This document shows positions 1 through 18,800 of a stretch of DNA of 64,000 nt, one piece after another. Position 1 is the first letter of the stretch. Every line of letters starts with the position of its first letter. Source of the stretch: Tetrahymena elliotti 4EA (Eukaryota; Ciliophora; Oligohymenophorea; Hymenostomatida; Tetrahymenidae); NCBI GenBank assembly GCA_000231825.2, contig JH720302.1, positions 512,494-576,493 of the forward strand, read 5' to 3'. Made by a program: the position numbers and the translations under genes. The notes beneath the pieces were generated by a model. The model did no database searches. It had not been told where the DNA came from and saw only the letters and a list, made by a program, of their open reading frames with translations.

Positions 1-2274
1 ATTCATTCAAAAATGCATAATTTATAATGAAACACTAATTTTACTCAAGGTCAAAAGGTCAAAAGTAAAAGTTTAAAAATACCTGAAATTAATATGAAGA
101 TTTAAGTAAGAAGTTAAATTAGAGCTTAGTAACTTTAAATAGAGAAACATTAAAATGTATTTTTATCTCTCAAGAAATTAAATTACATCACTAAGAAGTG
201 TAAAATATTTTATATTCTATACTAACATTTATTTCTTTTTAAAAATTTGTTTGAATTAATTAATAATTGATATGAAAAATTAGATTAACATTTTCAAACA
301 AAATTTAGCAAAAATTAAAACAAATTGAATTAATCTGATTGCTACTTAAAAGTTAACGCTCAAACAAATTATATAGTGAAATTAGGGGATTGGCACAAAT
401 ATAAAGCCATATTTTCAGAAAGATTTTTGAAATATAAATATACCACACATTATACATAAAATCCTTTTAAGTTATTTTATCTTACAAAATTACAAAATGA
501 TGATATTTCGGTATTTTAAAAGTGTGCAATATTTTACAAACCCCCCATTAATAACCCCCCTATTTCTTATTAATATCAAGTTTATGGAAAGAAGAATTTA
601 TTTAAATACAAAGATGCAAAAAAAAGTATTTTTAATGAAAATTGCCTTCATTATTATATGGTGTTAAAGTGGATTGGTCTATTTTTAAAAAGTAAATGAG
701 ATTTAATAAATCATTGTTTTTATTCCAATGAATAATAAATAATTCTTTTATGAGATAAATCTTTCTTTTACAAATTTTATTTATATAGATGAATCGTATG
801 AAAAAAACATAATTATCTTGCCTATCTTAATCACTTGTAAAACCATTTAAATTTTTTGTATATTTACCTTAAAAAATCCACTAAAGCCAATAAATGAATT
901 TATCTAACTACTTATATTTATGTAAAAATTGATGCTCTATCTGCAAAGAATCGAAATTTTTATTGATCAACTTCTTTTCGAAAAAAAAACAAATTAAATT
1001 ATTCTAAATTCTAAATATTTTTATTATTTTAATTTTTTAAATATCTAATCAAGTTATCTTTATAAAACTTTTTTATCTGATTTGAAGTTTTAATTTTAAA
1101 TTATTTCTTTCTTATTAAGCATATTATCCAAACTATTTTTTATTTTAAATTAATTTTTTTATTATTAAAATAAATAGATTAAATTCTTCTAAAAAGTTAA
1201 CATTAAATGTAATTTATTCGAAAAAAATTTGATTTAATATTCAACCCTTAATTCATTTTAATTAATGTCAAAAGCTACATATTAAATCAAACATTTTATA
1301 TTTTATTTATCTTTAATTTTTGTATTTTAATTTTTCTACATTAACTTTGCTTTCACTATTAAGTTAATTTAATATGAAATTAAATTCTTTTTTTTATATT
1401 TTAATAAAATCTAATATAATTTGAATCTTTATAGGGTTCAACTTAACTTTCTATAAAAATTTTTCAACTTCAAAATTTAGACTTAAGTAAAAATAGTCTG
1501 ATTTTGTAGATTAAAATACATATGCAAATAAAAATTGGTAAATAAAGTGATGTATTAAATTATATGAAGTTTTAACTAAATATTTCAATTAACTAGGTAG
1601 AGTTGTGTTATCTTCTTTTTAACGAATAAGAAATAACCATTTACAGCATTTATTAAAGGTATCATTTCAAGGCTTTTTGAATCTATAATTACTTCTTTAT
1701 TATAAGCATACTTATCAAATAAAAAACAAAATAAATTGACAGTGTATTATTTATTTTATAAGCTAAAATATTTAATATCAGTAAAGTATAATCAATAAAA
1801 AAAATAGGAATTAAGATAGAACAAAATGTTTTATTGAATACATACAATAAATTAATTGTTTGTTGCATTAAAGATTTTATTTATTTAGTATATTACTTTG
1901 AAGAACAGAATCTATTAGTATTAGAATTTATTATACTAAGTAGTTTTTAAATAAAAATATACTTCTTTTTTTTATATTTTAAAGAATTTTAAAGGGAACT
2001 TTTATTTATAATTTTTCAAACCCATTATATTTTGTTCAATGCATTACAAAGCTAATAGACTTTATTAAATTTTTTAATGTTTGTTTTTCTTATCAGCTAT
2101 TCAAACAAAAAAACAATCAAGCATAGAAACAAACAAATAAGATAGCAACAAACAAGCAAGCAATTAAATAGATTCATTAAATTTGATTTCTTTATTTGCT
2201 GAAAAAATCATAAGATATAATCAAAAAAGTTTTTTAGATTTCTACAAATTAATTTATAATTAAGGAATATTAAA
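1..2274. other. gene-free 5' region of the window
   Basis: No coding-like stretch was seen on either strand: open frames here are short and low in complexity. The only departures from plain A+T sequence are two runs of six C at 541-546 and 555-560, and an AAAC/CAAG-rich stretch near 2100-2170. That stretch resembles the A-rich 5' leaders in front of other genes in this window and probably belongs to the promoter or 5' UTR of the FAN gene that starts at 2275. Confidence 0.6.
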
Positions 2275-6228
<3,954 letters not shown>

Positions 6229-6940
6229 AAAAAACTATCCCAAAAAGAAACTTGAAATTAAAATTGAATTAAATTAAAATAATCTAACCACTCAATATTC
6301 ATCCATCCATTAATAGATCAATCAATCTAATTTCAAATTTATTTATTTATAAATTATTTTAACAAATCTTTTAAACTGAAATTAACAAATAAACAAACAA
6401 ACAAATAACATTCCAATTCTTATTAAAATCTAGTCAGCTAATTCATTTCACTAACTGTATATTTGTCACTTATTTTTACTCTAATCAACCATTTTCCTTA
6501 TTCATCTTTTTCTTTTTTTTCTTTATTTTCATCAAAATAAAATTTATAAAAACATTTTTTAAATAAATTTCCAAATATTAATTACTTCTTAAAATCCATA
6601 ATAATTTTCACTATTTTTAAGTATTGAATTTGGTAAATAATTTCATTAATATCATTTAATCAAATATTTCTATCATTTCAACATTAAAATATTTAAAATA
6701 TACCTCTCATAATCATAATTTTATAGATTTATAGAAACTTGATTAAACTCTTGAATAGATAGCAATTATTATGACTTATTGTTATGCTTTTTTAAAGGTT
6801 TCATATATTAAAATCGACCAAGTTCACATAAATATACTCTTTTTAACAATTTTAAATCTTTTTTTTGCTCTTATTCGAATTACATTCATTTTATTTACTA
6901 AATTTTTAGATTTAAATGAAATTATTTTTTCTAATTTTAA
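6229..6940. other. intergenic spacer
   Basis: A+T-rich spacer after the FAN gene. It holds a short (AAAC)n tract near 6385-6408 and T-rich runs near 6500-6540. No frame with protein-like composition was seen. Confidence 0.6.
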
Positions 6941-7397
6941 ATGATTTTACAAATTATTTATGATTCTGAATAAGAAGAGATAGATATCTTAAATAAGATA
7001 AATTAATAATCAAGTTTATGAATGATAGGTAATGTATCTGTTTTGCAGTAGAATAAAGATTTTATTTATTCAAAGAAGATATGGTTATATGTAAAAAGAG
7101 GGATATTAATTAATAAAGAATTTCTTGAGAAATATCTTACTTTTTAGTTTTTAGAATTGCAAAATGAGCAATGCCAATTTATATTGAAGTATCAATATAA
7201 GGGACTATGATAATTCAGTGTAAAATGGTATTAAATTAAAGAAGAAATGATATAAACAATAAATTAATTGGCTATTGAAGTATTATATCTTTTTATAAAA
7301 AAAATCAGAAGACTTTACAGAAATTATTTGATTAAAGTAAGCTTTATTCTGTTAATATTAGAAAAATTAAGTATTAGATAGATAGATTATTGAAATT
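6941..7397 (+). pseudogene. weak hypothetical gene or relic with an in-frame TGA
   Basis: An ATG at 6941 opens 26 codons. If an intron of about 34 bases ending in TTTTGCAG at 7048 is removed, the frame continues with protein-like sequence (DFIYSKKIWLYVKRGI, then EFLEKYLTFQFLELQNEQC). It meets TGA at 7208-7210 and then stays open in the same frame with similar composition for about 55 codons (IKEEMIQTINQLAIEVLYLF). I do not recognise a family. It could be a decayed gene, a small real gene ending at 7210, or 5' exons of the Sec14 gene. The clean MGC start at 7398 argues against the last option. Low certainty. Confidence 0.25.
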
Positions 7398-9157
7398 ATG
7401 GGTTGTGTCGATAGCAGAACATAGCAAAATGAAAATAAGCCAGCTTCAACTCCTGAAAATTTATTGCATAGAATGGAGTTATTAACATCGGCAACAACTT
7501 TACAAAGCGAAAGTGACCAAGAATAAATATTTAATAGGGAATTAGATAGATTTTTGTAAGATGAATTATGATTCATACATATATATGGTAGAGTTTTATA
7601 AGCAATATTTTTTTATTTTTCTAAAAAAGGTTTTACTTCAATTAAAGCAATTTGGTTAAGAATGAGGCTTATTAGAAGAATATATAAGAAATGAATAAGT
7701 TAAGATAAGAAAACAACTTAGATTCGTAGTTTTTCAATAATTAATATCTTTATAGATTTATGAAAGCTAGATAATTTGACATGTAAAAATCTATTAAAAT
7801 GTTCAAAGAGCATCTTTATTGGCGCAAAGAAAACAAAATAGATACAATTTTGAAAGTAAATTTAATGCTTTTCCCATATAAAAGTGAATTTATAATCCTT
7901 CTTTTAATAGGATTTTGTATTTTGGGAGTCAGATGAAGTTTAAGAGATTTATCCTCATGGCTATCACAAAACAGATAAAGAAGTAAAGAAAGATTTCTAT
8001 TTATTTTTTATTTAAATTAAAATCGCTCTTTGGATTAAAATAGGGAAGACCAATATATATAGAAATATTTAAAAACGTCACATTTAGTGATCTTTATAGT
8101 ATCACAACACAAGAGAGAATGAAAAAGCATTATTATTAAAATTATGAATAACTAATTAATAAAATACTTCCCTGTGCATCTATTGCAGCTAATAAATATG
8201 TAGGTTAAACTTTGACTATTTTAGATGCAAAAGATATGAAGCTTAAGCCTATGGAAGCCAAAAATTTTGTTTAACTCGTTACAAGCTTTTCTGAATCTAA
8301 CTACCCAGAAATTATGGGAAAGTAATCAATTTATTTATTTATTGAAAGCATAAAAAAAATTATTTATTTGAATTAAAGATTATATGTAGTTAACAGTCCT
8401 TTATTAGCTTAAGTCTTTTGGAAGGTTATATCTGTTATGCTAAATGAAACTATAAAAAGCAAGATTTGCATTCTTGGAAAAGATTACAAGCAAAAGTTAC
8501 TTGAAACTGTAACCTGATTTAATTTTTTCATTATTTAAACAAAATCAAATAATTTTTGTAAAATTTTTGATAAAATTTAACAATTAATTAAAAATAAATC
8601 ATGTTTTTCTTTTTATTCGTAATGAAAAATTTAACTGTGTTAGATAAATAATAATTTTCTAATAAATCTAGATTGATAAAGAGAATCTTCCAGAGTTTTT
8701 AGGTGGTGAATCAGATACTTAAAATGGAGCTTTTCTTCGTAAAAACATAGGTCCTTGGAATGATTTTGGAAAGAAAAAGTAAAATAATTGAAAGGAAATT
8801 TAAAACGAAAATTTGAGAAAATAAAAATATTTTAACTTTTTTGAATTTAAAATACTAAGTTTATTTATTTTAATTAAAATAAGTATGTTCCCTCATGAAG
8901 ATGAAAAGGTTATAGCAAAAATAACTCAAGATTAAAAAGAATAGTTAAAATAGGATATCTATAACTTTAAACACAGAAGGTACTCTGTTTAAGAAAGAGC
9001 TAGTTAAAGAAACTCTGTAAGTCAAAGATAATCAATCATTAAAATATAGTAAAATGAAGTCACTAGTCATAATTAAAATAAAAATGATAATATTAAAGAT
9101 GTTGATTATACAGTTAATATACTAGATAATTTAGACTAAGAATAAATTCCAAAATGA
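7398..9157 (+). CDS. Sec14-like CRAL-TRIO lipid-transfer protein
   Basis: Sec14-family proteins bind and exchange phosphatidylinositol and phosphatidylcholine and support Golgi and plasma-membrane lipid signalling. Seven exons (7398-7555, 7630-7855, 7911-7982, 8044-8321, 8379-8508, 8672-8778, 8884-9157) give about 414 residues, somewhat longer than yeast Sec14 (about 300). The N-terminus MGCVDS is a typical myristoylation/palmitoylation signal, which supports this start. The CRAL-TRIO N region reads YRFMKARQFDMQKSIKMF and then HLYWRKENKIDTIL. The lipid-binding core has EGRPIYIE, QTLTILDAKDM, YPEIMGKLYVVNSP, FWKVI and LPEFLGG, and GPWNDFG ends the domain. The last exon adds a polar tail; if it is not used, the protein stops at TGA 8789. 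Family assignment is secure. Ligand and partner are unknown. Confidence 0.9.
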
Positions 9158-9816
9158 CTCACATTTAATTATTGGATACTTAAAAAAAAATACTTATTCA
9201 TATTTATTACAATATTTTATATTTAATATTAAGTAAAATTGTGTTAAATCAGGTTTTCTATATCAAAATAATTACATAAACTAAACTAAGCTTCAAATTT
9301 ATATAAAATATGGTTTCTTTTTGTTTACTTTAACCATGTAACAAATAATTTTTTTATTTTGGATGATAATATATTTAAAATGGAGGTATTTTTTCAAGTC
9401 AATTTTTAGATGTTAAAAAAATTTTTCACCTTAGGTTAAAATCAACTTATATTACCCAACTATAAAATTTTTTTCCAAAACCCCCTTACCTTTCATCAAG
9501 AGTTAATAATCATTATTAAAAATATTAAATTTAATTATTTTTAATATTTCAAGAAGTAATTAAAACTTCTAATGTTTATTATATTTATTTAACTTCGAAA
9601 AAATATTGGAAAAATGAATTAGACAAAAAATTATCAAATTAAAGCTAGTAATAATGATAGAATAATAAAGATAAGATAGTGATTAATATATCCTTATTCT
9701 CAAAATTACTTTTCCTTTAGAAAATAAAATAAAAAACACTACATTTAGTTTTGACTGTAATTGTATTAATTTTTCAATACAAAAATAAATTAAACAAGTA
9801 GTAAAAATAAGTAGAA
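9158..9816. promoter_or_regulatory. spacer and probable promoter of giant gene copy 1
   Basis: Non-coding A+T-rich sequence with a CCCCC run at 9481-9485. About the last 200 bases resemble the sequence before copy 2 (about 21850-22022), including the shared AAGTAGTAAAAATAAGTAGA just before the ATG. The tandem duplication therefore took the proximal promoter or leader with it. No specific factor site is recognised. Confidence 0.5.
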
Positions 9817-12800
9817 ATGATTTAGTGTTTTATATTTTAACTATTCTTTTTTACTGGATACTTAGTAAAAGCTCAAAATTTAAAAATGCAAGTCTGTAAA
9901 AAGTAAGGTTACTTTTTTAATGTAGATTTGCAATAATGCGGGTAATGCTCTAATGATTGCTAGCAGTGTTTTGATAGTACAAATTGCATATTTTGTCAGT
10001 AAACTAAATATGAAGTAATAATAATAAAATAAAAACCAATAAATATTTAATTAAATAAACAAAAAGGATTTTTAAGAAACTAGCTGTGTAAGTAATTGCT
10101 AAGCTGGTTAATATGCCAACAGCTATTTAAGAGAATGCAAAAGGTGTGAAGTCAATAATTGCTAAATTTGTGATTAAGATTAGATTTGTTTAAAATGTAA
10201 AGAAGGATGGATTCTAAACTAAAATGGTACTAGCTGCCAAAACGCTAAATGCATAAATAATGAATCTACATTTTACGATGAGGAAACAGATTCATGCAAG
10301 TTTTACTGTAATGGTGGATAGGACTAAAATTCTAATTATTGCTTTGAATTGAGATAGATCGATGGAATTAAATAAGAAATATAGAGGTTAGATGATGCAA
10401 AAGACTTAGATATTCTCTCAATAGAAATTATCTCAATTGATGGTCAAGATAGAGTAATATTTTTTTGAAATAAAATGGTTTGTAATAATTTTATTTTACT
10501 TAAAGATAATTGCAATAGATTAGGAAAGGGCAGTTTTCTATAAATATCCCGAGTTAGTACCATATTTTGAAATAAGGTTTAATTAAACAGCTTCGTTTGC
10601 TTTCTTCAGATATAATTCCTTATTTGTATTGCAAAATAACTTAAATACTTTAGCTAGAATAAATATTTCAACAAATTAAATAGAATACTTCAATTTAGGA
10701 TTCTGCTTTAACTCTATTATTCTAAAAAACTTTTTAATATGTGGTTTGAATTATAATTCACATACTATAGTAGATTTAGATAGTATTTAATTCGAAATTA
10801 TCACAATTTCGTTTGGAAATAGATTTCTAAAACAAGAAGGTAGAAATTTAGAAGAAAACTTTGATATTGGTTACAATCAATCAAATAACAGAGATACAAA
10901 AATAGAAATTCAAAAAAACCAAAAAAATTAAGATCAATTTAGAAATTTATAAGATTAAAGTGAGGATAATTTGGGTTGTATTGTCAATTCTGCAAGATAA
11001 TTTGATTATCAACCTTAATTAATAAAAAGTTAATTAAAATATTAATAGGTATAAATTGAGTATTAAAAATAACAAATTGATAGTAATAGTCAATCTGTGA
11101 GTGTTTTTCTTTTAAGTGATATTAACATCCTTTTGCTCTACAATAATGGTTTTAAAAAAATTTATTTTTTTGACACAGTATATAAATTTATTAGTAGTTT
11201 CTAAGAATTAAAGAATGTTAGCTAAATAATGTGTGCTAATTATAAAGATAATATAATTTAGTTAATCCTCCTTGATTAGGATGATTCTAATAAAGGCTAT
11301 TACCTATCTAGTATCATAAATTAAGGCATTTACCAATTAAATCAAACAAATGTATTTTTTTTACAATTTTACTAAAAAAAATATTAAATACTTTATATCC
11401 TCTCTATTAAGACATAATCTATCCAAATTAAAAATTTTAATTACTTTAAATTTGAAGTGATTAAAAAACAAAAAATTTTAAAGCACTTTTTTTATAATAT
11501 GCAACAACCAACAGCCAATAGTTCCTTTTCTTTTTTTTTTGAAAATAGTAGATTTAGTCTTTATATTTTTTAGGAATGAAAAATATTTCAATTGAATTAA
11601 GATTAAATATAAATAAATGTAAAAAAATTGGATAAGAATACAAACAATAATTTGATTAGATTCCTCATTTATTTGAGGTATTTAATTTTATTCCTTTTAT
11701 ATTAAAGGTAGGTAAACTATTAAACAATAGATGGATTATAAAAATTAAATGAATGAGGATTTCTAATCTTCATTATTCCTTTAAAAATTTTAATTTTTTT
11801 CTATCATAACTTAATTTGTCTTTATTTTGAAATTTTCTTTTAAATTAATTTAATACTTTTTCAAATAATTTTTTTAATCGCAATTAGTATTTCTTTCATA
11901 TTTAGAATATTTTAAAATCTTGCATTCTATTTTTAATAGAGTTACTCAATTAAAATTTACATTATTATTTGAAGAAAGCATTTAAATACTTAATAAATAA
12001 AATATAGGCTATTGAGTTGAAATATCCAGACCTAGGAAGTTTAGATTATTGTAAATTTGTTAATAATTCATAAACAATATTCCTTTAAGGATAGAATGGT
12101 AATTATTTAAAAAATCATTTTTGTTTCAATTTTATTTTTTTATAAATTAAAAAGGATATTTAAGAATATAAATAGATGATAAATAATAATTTATTCCTGA
12201 AAATAATGTATTCTCTAAAAATGAGTTAATAATAAAGACAAAGAGCGATTATTTATTTATATTTTCTGCAAATTAATCATAATTTATGATTAATATGTAC
12301 TAAAATAATTAATACGATTATTAAATTATTTAATAATTTAATTTTAGCAGACCTGATTACAATTTTGATTACTACTCTTAATCATTTTAATTGATATTTG
12401 ATGAGAAATAAAAAAATATCGTATTTTCAAATAGAAATTAGATACAATTAACCCAAATAAATTCTATTTAAAATGAGTAGCAGTACATTTTTAGCAGATA
12501 TGGAAGTGGTTAAATAACATAAAATTATGGATACATTATTACTGTCTATAATTTGGAATTTGATGAAGGGATATGCATAATTTATTTATAAGGATTTAAT
12601 ATAATTTTTAATGATAATAAAAAATCAAATATTTCTAGATATGTAAGTTTTATTATCTCTTTCTCTGTCCTAAAAGATAATTATTTAGTTCTAGGTAAAA
12701 CAAATAGATAGGAGTATTTGATTTTTGATATTTATAAGCAAGACTTTTATTCTATAAACTAAAACTTTAAATAATTTTTTCTTTTAAAAACTGATAAATT

Positions 12801-15800
12801 TATTGTAATAGCTTTATTACTTGAAAATGATTAACTAAACATATACACATTAAACTAAATCCAAGGAGTAGTAGGCTATCACTTAAACTATAACTTAAAC
12901 TTAAGTTACTAAATATAATACCAAGTAATTTAAAGCTATGGTGATTATCTATACATATTATCAGATTAAGATACTGTGCTTGTTTACAGCATATAGCACT
13001 AATAACTAAATTTTGTTCATGCTTTTTACTTTTTTAATTATTTTTAAATAATTGATGAAAATAATGTTTTTATCTTTTCAAAATGCAAAGCTGATCTTTA
13101 ACTCTTTTTAACTATTTTTAACATTCCAAGTCAAACTAATAAAAATATAATACTGTAAGTATAGTAAAGTGCTTGGCAAAGGATTTAATTTTATTACTTT
13201 AAAAATCTTTAAAGAGTTTTTATTTAATAAAACAGAATTCCTCCTTAGATTTTCGATTTATAATCAAATTCTATTATTGGTTAGATAGATGAAGGTAGAG
13301 ATATGAGTTTCGTCAAATTTAACAAATATTTAATCTTGAGCATACCTCAAGGAAGCTTTATTTATAATGTAGAGACCCTAATAAAAACCCAACTTTCTTC
13401 TCCAGAGACTCCTAGTATTTTTTTTAATTAAATCTAAAATAATTCGAAATACTTTCCTGTATACTTTCCTAATTAAGTAATTAGAAACCATTATTTTATA
13501 ATATTTATTTATTTCTTTCTTTTAATGAACTAAAAGTTTTTAATTTTATTCAAATGAGGGGTGATGTTAGAAATTTTCAATAAAAAATTTTTTAAATAAT
13601 TTACTTAAATCTTAAAAAATATGTTTGTAAGTAAATAATATAATTAAGCAACTACCTCCTCCTTCCCCAATTATTTTTGTAAGATTTTTGAAATATTTTG
13701 TTTTATTTAAAAAGGGAAAATTTAAACTTTTTAATTTTGAGAGCTTAAAATATGAATAGGCAATTAATAATATTTATGAATAGAATTCATAATTTATTTA
13801 ATTACCAAATGAAGAAGTGATAATGTTTAACAATGACAAAAATATTAAATTTACATTTATGAGTAAAGTGGTTTTTAAAGTATAAGGTCTATTTGTCTAT
13901 TCTTTAACTAAATTTAGAGATAAACTTGTTGGATTTATTACTAATAATAGATTAGGTATTTTTGATTTTAATACAAAAGAAATAGAAACTATTGGTAAAT
14001 ATATTAATTTCTTTTGAGTTTTTAATAAATTATTTTTATAGAATTAGAAAAAGACATAATCTACTAATTTGTTTATAAATAATAGAGTTACTATATTACA
14101 GTTGATTTTTACTTGTGTGATTAATAATTTTAAGTGATTAAAAATATAAAATAATATTATGCCATTGGTTATGAATAAACAACAAATATTCTAGTTACTT
14201 AAGATTTTAACAATATTTTAACTTTTCATTTGCTAAATAAAAACATTACTATTAGCTTATGGACAAAAAATACAAATTATATTTTTGAGTTTAAATTTGA
14301 ATTATTTGAAGATTTAAATTTAGTTTTTGTATATATACTCAATAGAGATATTAATGTAGGTTACTTCATCAATTATGAGCATGGAAATTACTTTCCATTT
14401 TTGAATTAGATGAGTGAAGTAAACTTTAAAAATGGAATATTTGTTAAAGATAATATAATTATTACTGCGAATTATTATGATGTTTAAAAATTTTTAGTTT
14501 CTTAGCAATCAGTTTGGCTAATTAAAGAATACCCATCTAGCTAAATATTTAGAAATCTATATAATTCAGAAAAAGATAATTTATCCTTCGAATATAATTT
14601 TGATGCTGAATAATTACTATTAATTGAACTGTAGAAATATTCCTTTTCTTTCTCTTTAGAATCTTTTGAGATTACTTGTAGATATTACAATCCACAGGCA
14701 TTAGGTTATGTTTACTTTGAAAATTAAAATGTACAAATTATTTTTTGAGGGGAGAGAAAATATGATATTTTTACATATGAATAAAACATTAAAAATTACA
14801 GGAGGTATTTTCTTACAGATTCTAAGTAGTACATAAAAAGATTCAAATATGAAAAGATAAAAAGAGAAAAAAAATATTAAAATATTGTATTATTTTACTC
14901 CCCCTTCTTTTTTACTTTCAAATTAACTTACTAAAAAAATTTTATAAAAATTTAGGTTTTAATTTATGTAAGATCATCTTCTTTTACAGTTTTATATCTG
15001 AATGATTGTGTTCCTAAATCTAAAAATCTAATGGCTATCGATTTTTAAACATAAGCATCAAGCATATTTAGCTATGAAGGCTATATATTTTTATTAGATT
15101 CTTCTGATTTACTCATATTAGTTTCAGCATAAGGAATAGAAGTTTACTAATTTTCTACATTAAATTATTTAATAACATATAGTTATGAGTTAAATAACAA
15201 CTCTATTGATTCAATTTAACCATTTTTAATTGAAGATACAAATGAAATTTTAATTAGTTTTCCTGATTTTTCAATTTAAATTTATGATATCAGTAATACA
15301 TTTTTTGACAATAAAGCTAATTTAGATAAATCAGTTGAAAATACCTTTATATTTTTTAATGAAATTGGTGTTGTAGCATAACTAAATCAAAATTCTGGTA
15401 TTGTAGAAATCAAAGAAATCTATTCTCAAAAGCTCAAAAAATAAATAAAAGTTAAATGCTTACAAACTTTTGAAAGATACAGTTTCTTCTTTTAAAAAAT
15501 TTCAGAGAAAAAAATAATTATTTTTGTGTCTTTAAGGGAATACCATATAATAGACATTTAAAATTATGAATATTTAATATTTTAAATACCTTTTAGATGC
15601 CTACTGATAAGGCATAACAACTTTAACATTTATTGCTTAGATCATCTTTCTCTAATCTAATAATTAAACCCATAAACTAATTAATTTAACCCTATTAACA
15701 AATTAGTTTTTGGTAAATCTATTACAAATATAGAAATCATTTAGAATGATATTATGATAATCTAATATTTGAGTGGAAATTTTTCTTTATTTTAAATTTC

Positions 15801-18800
15801 TAGTTCAAAAGAATCAGAAGTAATAGATGTTTTTTAATATCCTTTTAAAGTAAAATTTAACCAAACTAACTTTTTTAAATAATTAATTATAATTTTAAAA
15901 AAGGCAATCATGATTGATGAATTACTGGGAGTTTAGATTTAGCAAAAATTAACGATTTATAGCATTCTATTTGATAAGTAATAAAATATCCAAGTGAAAA
16001 TGATATTTGAATAATAGAGTTTGAATATAATCTAATCATACATCATAAATAAATCAAAATAATCTTACTAGCTAATCTATTCAACAAATAAATCTACATT
16101 GATATATGATGTAATTCAAAATAATTATATTGGGGCTATGTAAAATACAGTGTAATCAAATTAGAAAATCTAGATTGAAAATGAATTCATTTATTTAATT
16201 GGAATTTCTACATGTATTTTTTATGACAGAAATTCTTTCTAAAAAATAAATTACTATTAAGTTAACTAATTTAAATATTCCAATATTGTGTCAGTTACCC
16301 ATATCGAAAAAGATTTTTTTATATTCATATTAAAATAAGGATTTCATTTAGTAAAATTAAATATAAAGAGAGTTTATACAATTTAAACTTTTATTGAACT
16401 ACGCAATCCTCAAATATTATTCTTCAAAAAAAATTATAATTCCTTAAAATAGCTGAAAGAATTAATGATTTATGGGTATACGGATACAAGTTTATTCTAA
16501 ATTTATGCAAATAAATTAGATTTATAACAGCTATCTGAAAAAGTAAGTCTAGAAGTTACAGTTATGTAAACACAAACTGAAACTAATTCATTGGTAATTA
16601 TTTCTTCTACTCCAATTTAAACTAAAAATTATTTTTTAATTATATAGCATCAGTAATTACAAAATGTAACTTACTAATAAAGAAAATAATTAGGGTAATA
16701 CATAATATCTTTTGAAGAAATTGAATAGTATATGTGTGATATTCCTATATTTTATGAAGAGATATTTACAAATTAAACCTAAATACAATTGCAGTCTGTT
16801 AGAAATAATCTTGATGATAAAAATATAACTACTCTTTTGATAAGTGATAATACTTTTATCAAAAAATAAATTTCAATATTACTATTTTCGAATATCCAAA
16901 TAAAATATACAGCAGAAGAGAATGTATTAATTCTTAATCCATATTAAAAAATATAACAATTTATTTTTGATAAAGTTTATTTTTAATTTCAAGATATTGT
17001 AAAACCTATTAACATTAGTAATAGTTAGCAACTTATCTGGTAAAAAGTCACTATTTAAAACTAAAATATAACTTACCAAAGTCCTCTTGTGAACATTTAT
17101 GATATAGATTAAGTAAAAATAGATAAGTTATAAATCTAAAATGTTATTACATAGAAAATCTCATTTTTATTTTTTGCTAATATCAATAAAATAGTGATTA
17201 ACAATCTGATTATTAAAAATTCAAGTTTTTAATTTAGTATTTTAGTATTTGAAAATTGTTCTACAGTTATTATAAATAAGATAATAATTTAAAATGTAAA
17301 ATTAAATATGTTTTCAATTTTAAAATTTCAAAAAATTGTAAGTCTATCAATATATAACTTTGAAGCAACAAGTGATGATTTTCTCAGTTAGGAAAATAGA
17401 AAGTTGACTTATTTTAATGATGGTATTAATAACAACCTTGATGAAATAAAATATTTCATAATAATATAAGGAGGACTTGTAAATTCATTTTATAACTGTA
17501 AAATAGAATCATATAACAATATAGGTCTTTTGAAAACAACACACTCTTTAATGGATTTAGTAAACCCTTCTTTTACTTATGGGGTTTAATTTTAAAATTT
17601 AACAATCAATAACTGCTTTTTCAACTAAAATTTTGAATTTATACAAATATTGACCTATATTTTCATGATTAATAATCTTTAAATAATCAATTCATAATTT
17701 GCTGTAAACAGTATTTCAATTAGTTCATAGTTGAGTGGAACAGTAATGAACTCCCATTTCAATAAAATTTTCCTACTCAAAGGCTCTATTTTCAAAATTT
17801 AAGGAGGTGAAGTAAAATTCTCAAATAATACATTTCAAGAAATAACCTCTTAAACAACTACTGCAATATCTTGCTAATACTTGTCATTATTATAAATAAA
17901 TATTTCTCAGTTTATAAATATAACTTGCGAATCACCCCCAAATATTTAAAATAAGTGTATGGGTGGATCTCTAAATATCTAGTAAGTCAAATAGCTAAAA
18001 ATTCTTAAAAGTGGTTTTTTCAATTCTTCTTCATCAGACTATGGTGGGGCTATCTACATTCATAACTAAAATGAATATTTTACACAAATAAATAACACAG
18101 TATTTAATGATTGCAAAGTAAAATATAGTTCAGGAGGGGCTATTTTCTTTTCATACTCCTAGAATATAAGCATATATGATTCTACTTTTTCAAATAATAT
18201 TGCCACTTAAGAAAAAGGTGGTGCTATTGCACTATCCTATTCTAACTTACTAGATCTTAAAAACTCCATATTTCTTTATAATGAAGCTTAAATAGGAGGA
18301 GGAATATGGTATGGTCCTTATAAATAAACTTTCTTAGAAAATAAATCTATATTTAAAGATAATTTATTTGGAAAAAATTAAGGTAAATTAATTTTTTTTC
18401 TTTTTTATGATTAAATTTAATAAATATTATTTTAGGTTTCTTTTATGGAGAGGATATAGGTTCTTCTCCTAGATCAATAAATAGAGTTAGTTAAAATTTA
18501 GGAACTATTGAAAGTAATGAAATAAATGAGGTTTAGAGTGGAAATACTATTAATGAAGCTATTTATTTTGCATTTTTTGATGAATACAAAAAACCATTAG
18601 ATTTCAATAAATCATAGTAATATCCATAATCTCTTGAGATACAAAATGAATAAATTAGCTATTTTCTAAAAATTTAACAAAATTAAAACCCTTAAGTTTT
18701 AATTAAATAAGGCTAAAGTTTAGAGAGGAAAGCATAATTAAGTGTATTTTAGCTTTAGGCATAATTATCATACAAATTAAATTAAACATAATAAATTTCA

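Noticed and set aside
541..560. C-runs as telomere or chromosome-end sequence
   Set aside because: Ciliate telomeres of this group are tandem CCCCAA. Here there are only two C6 runs without the repeat, well inside the sequence.
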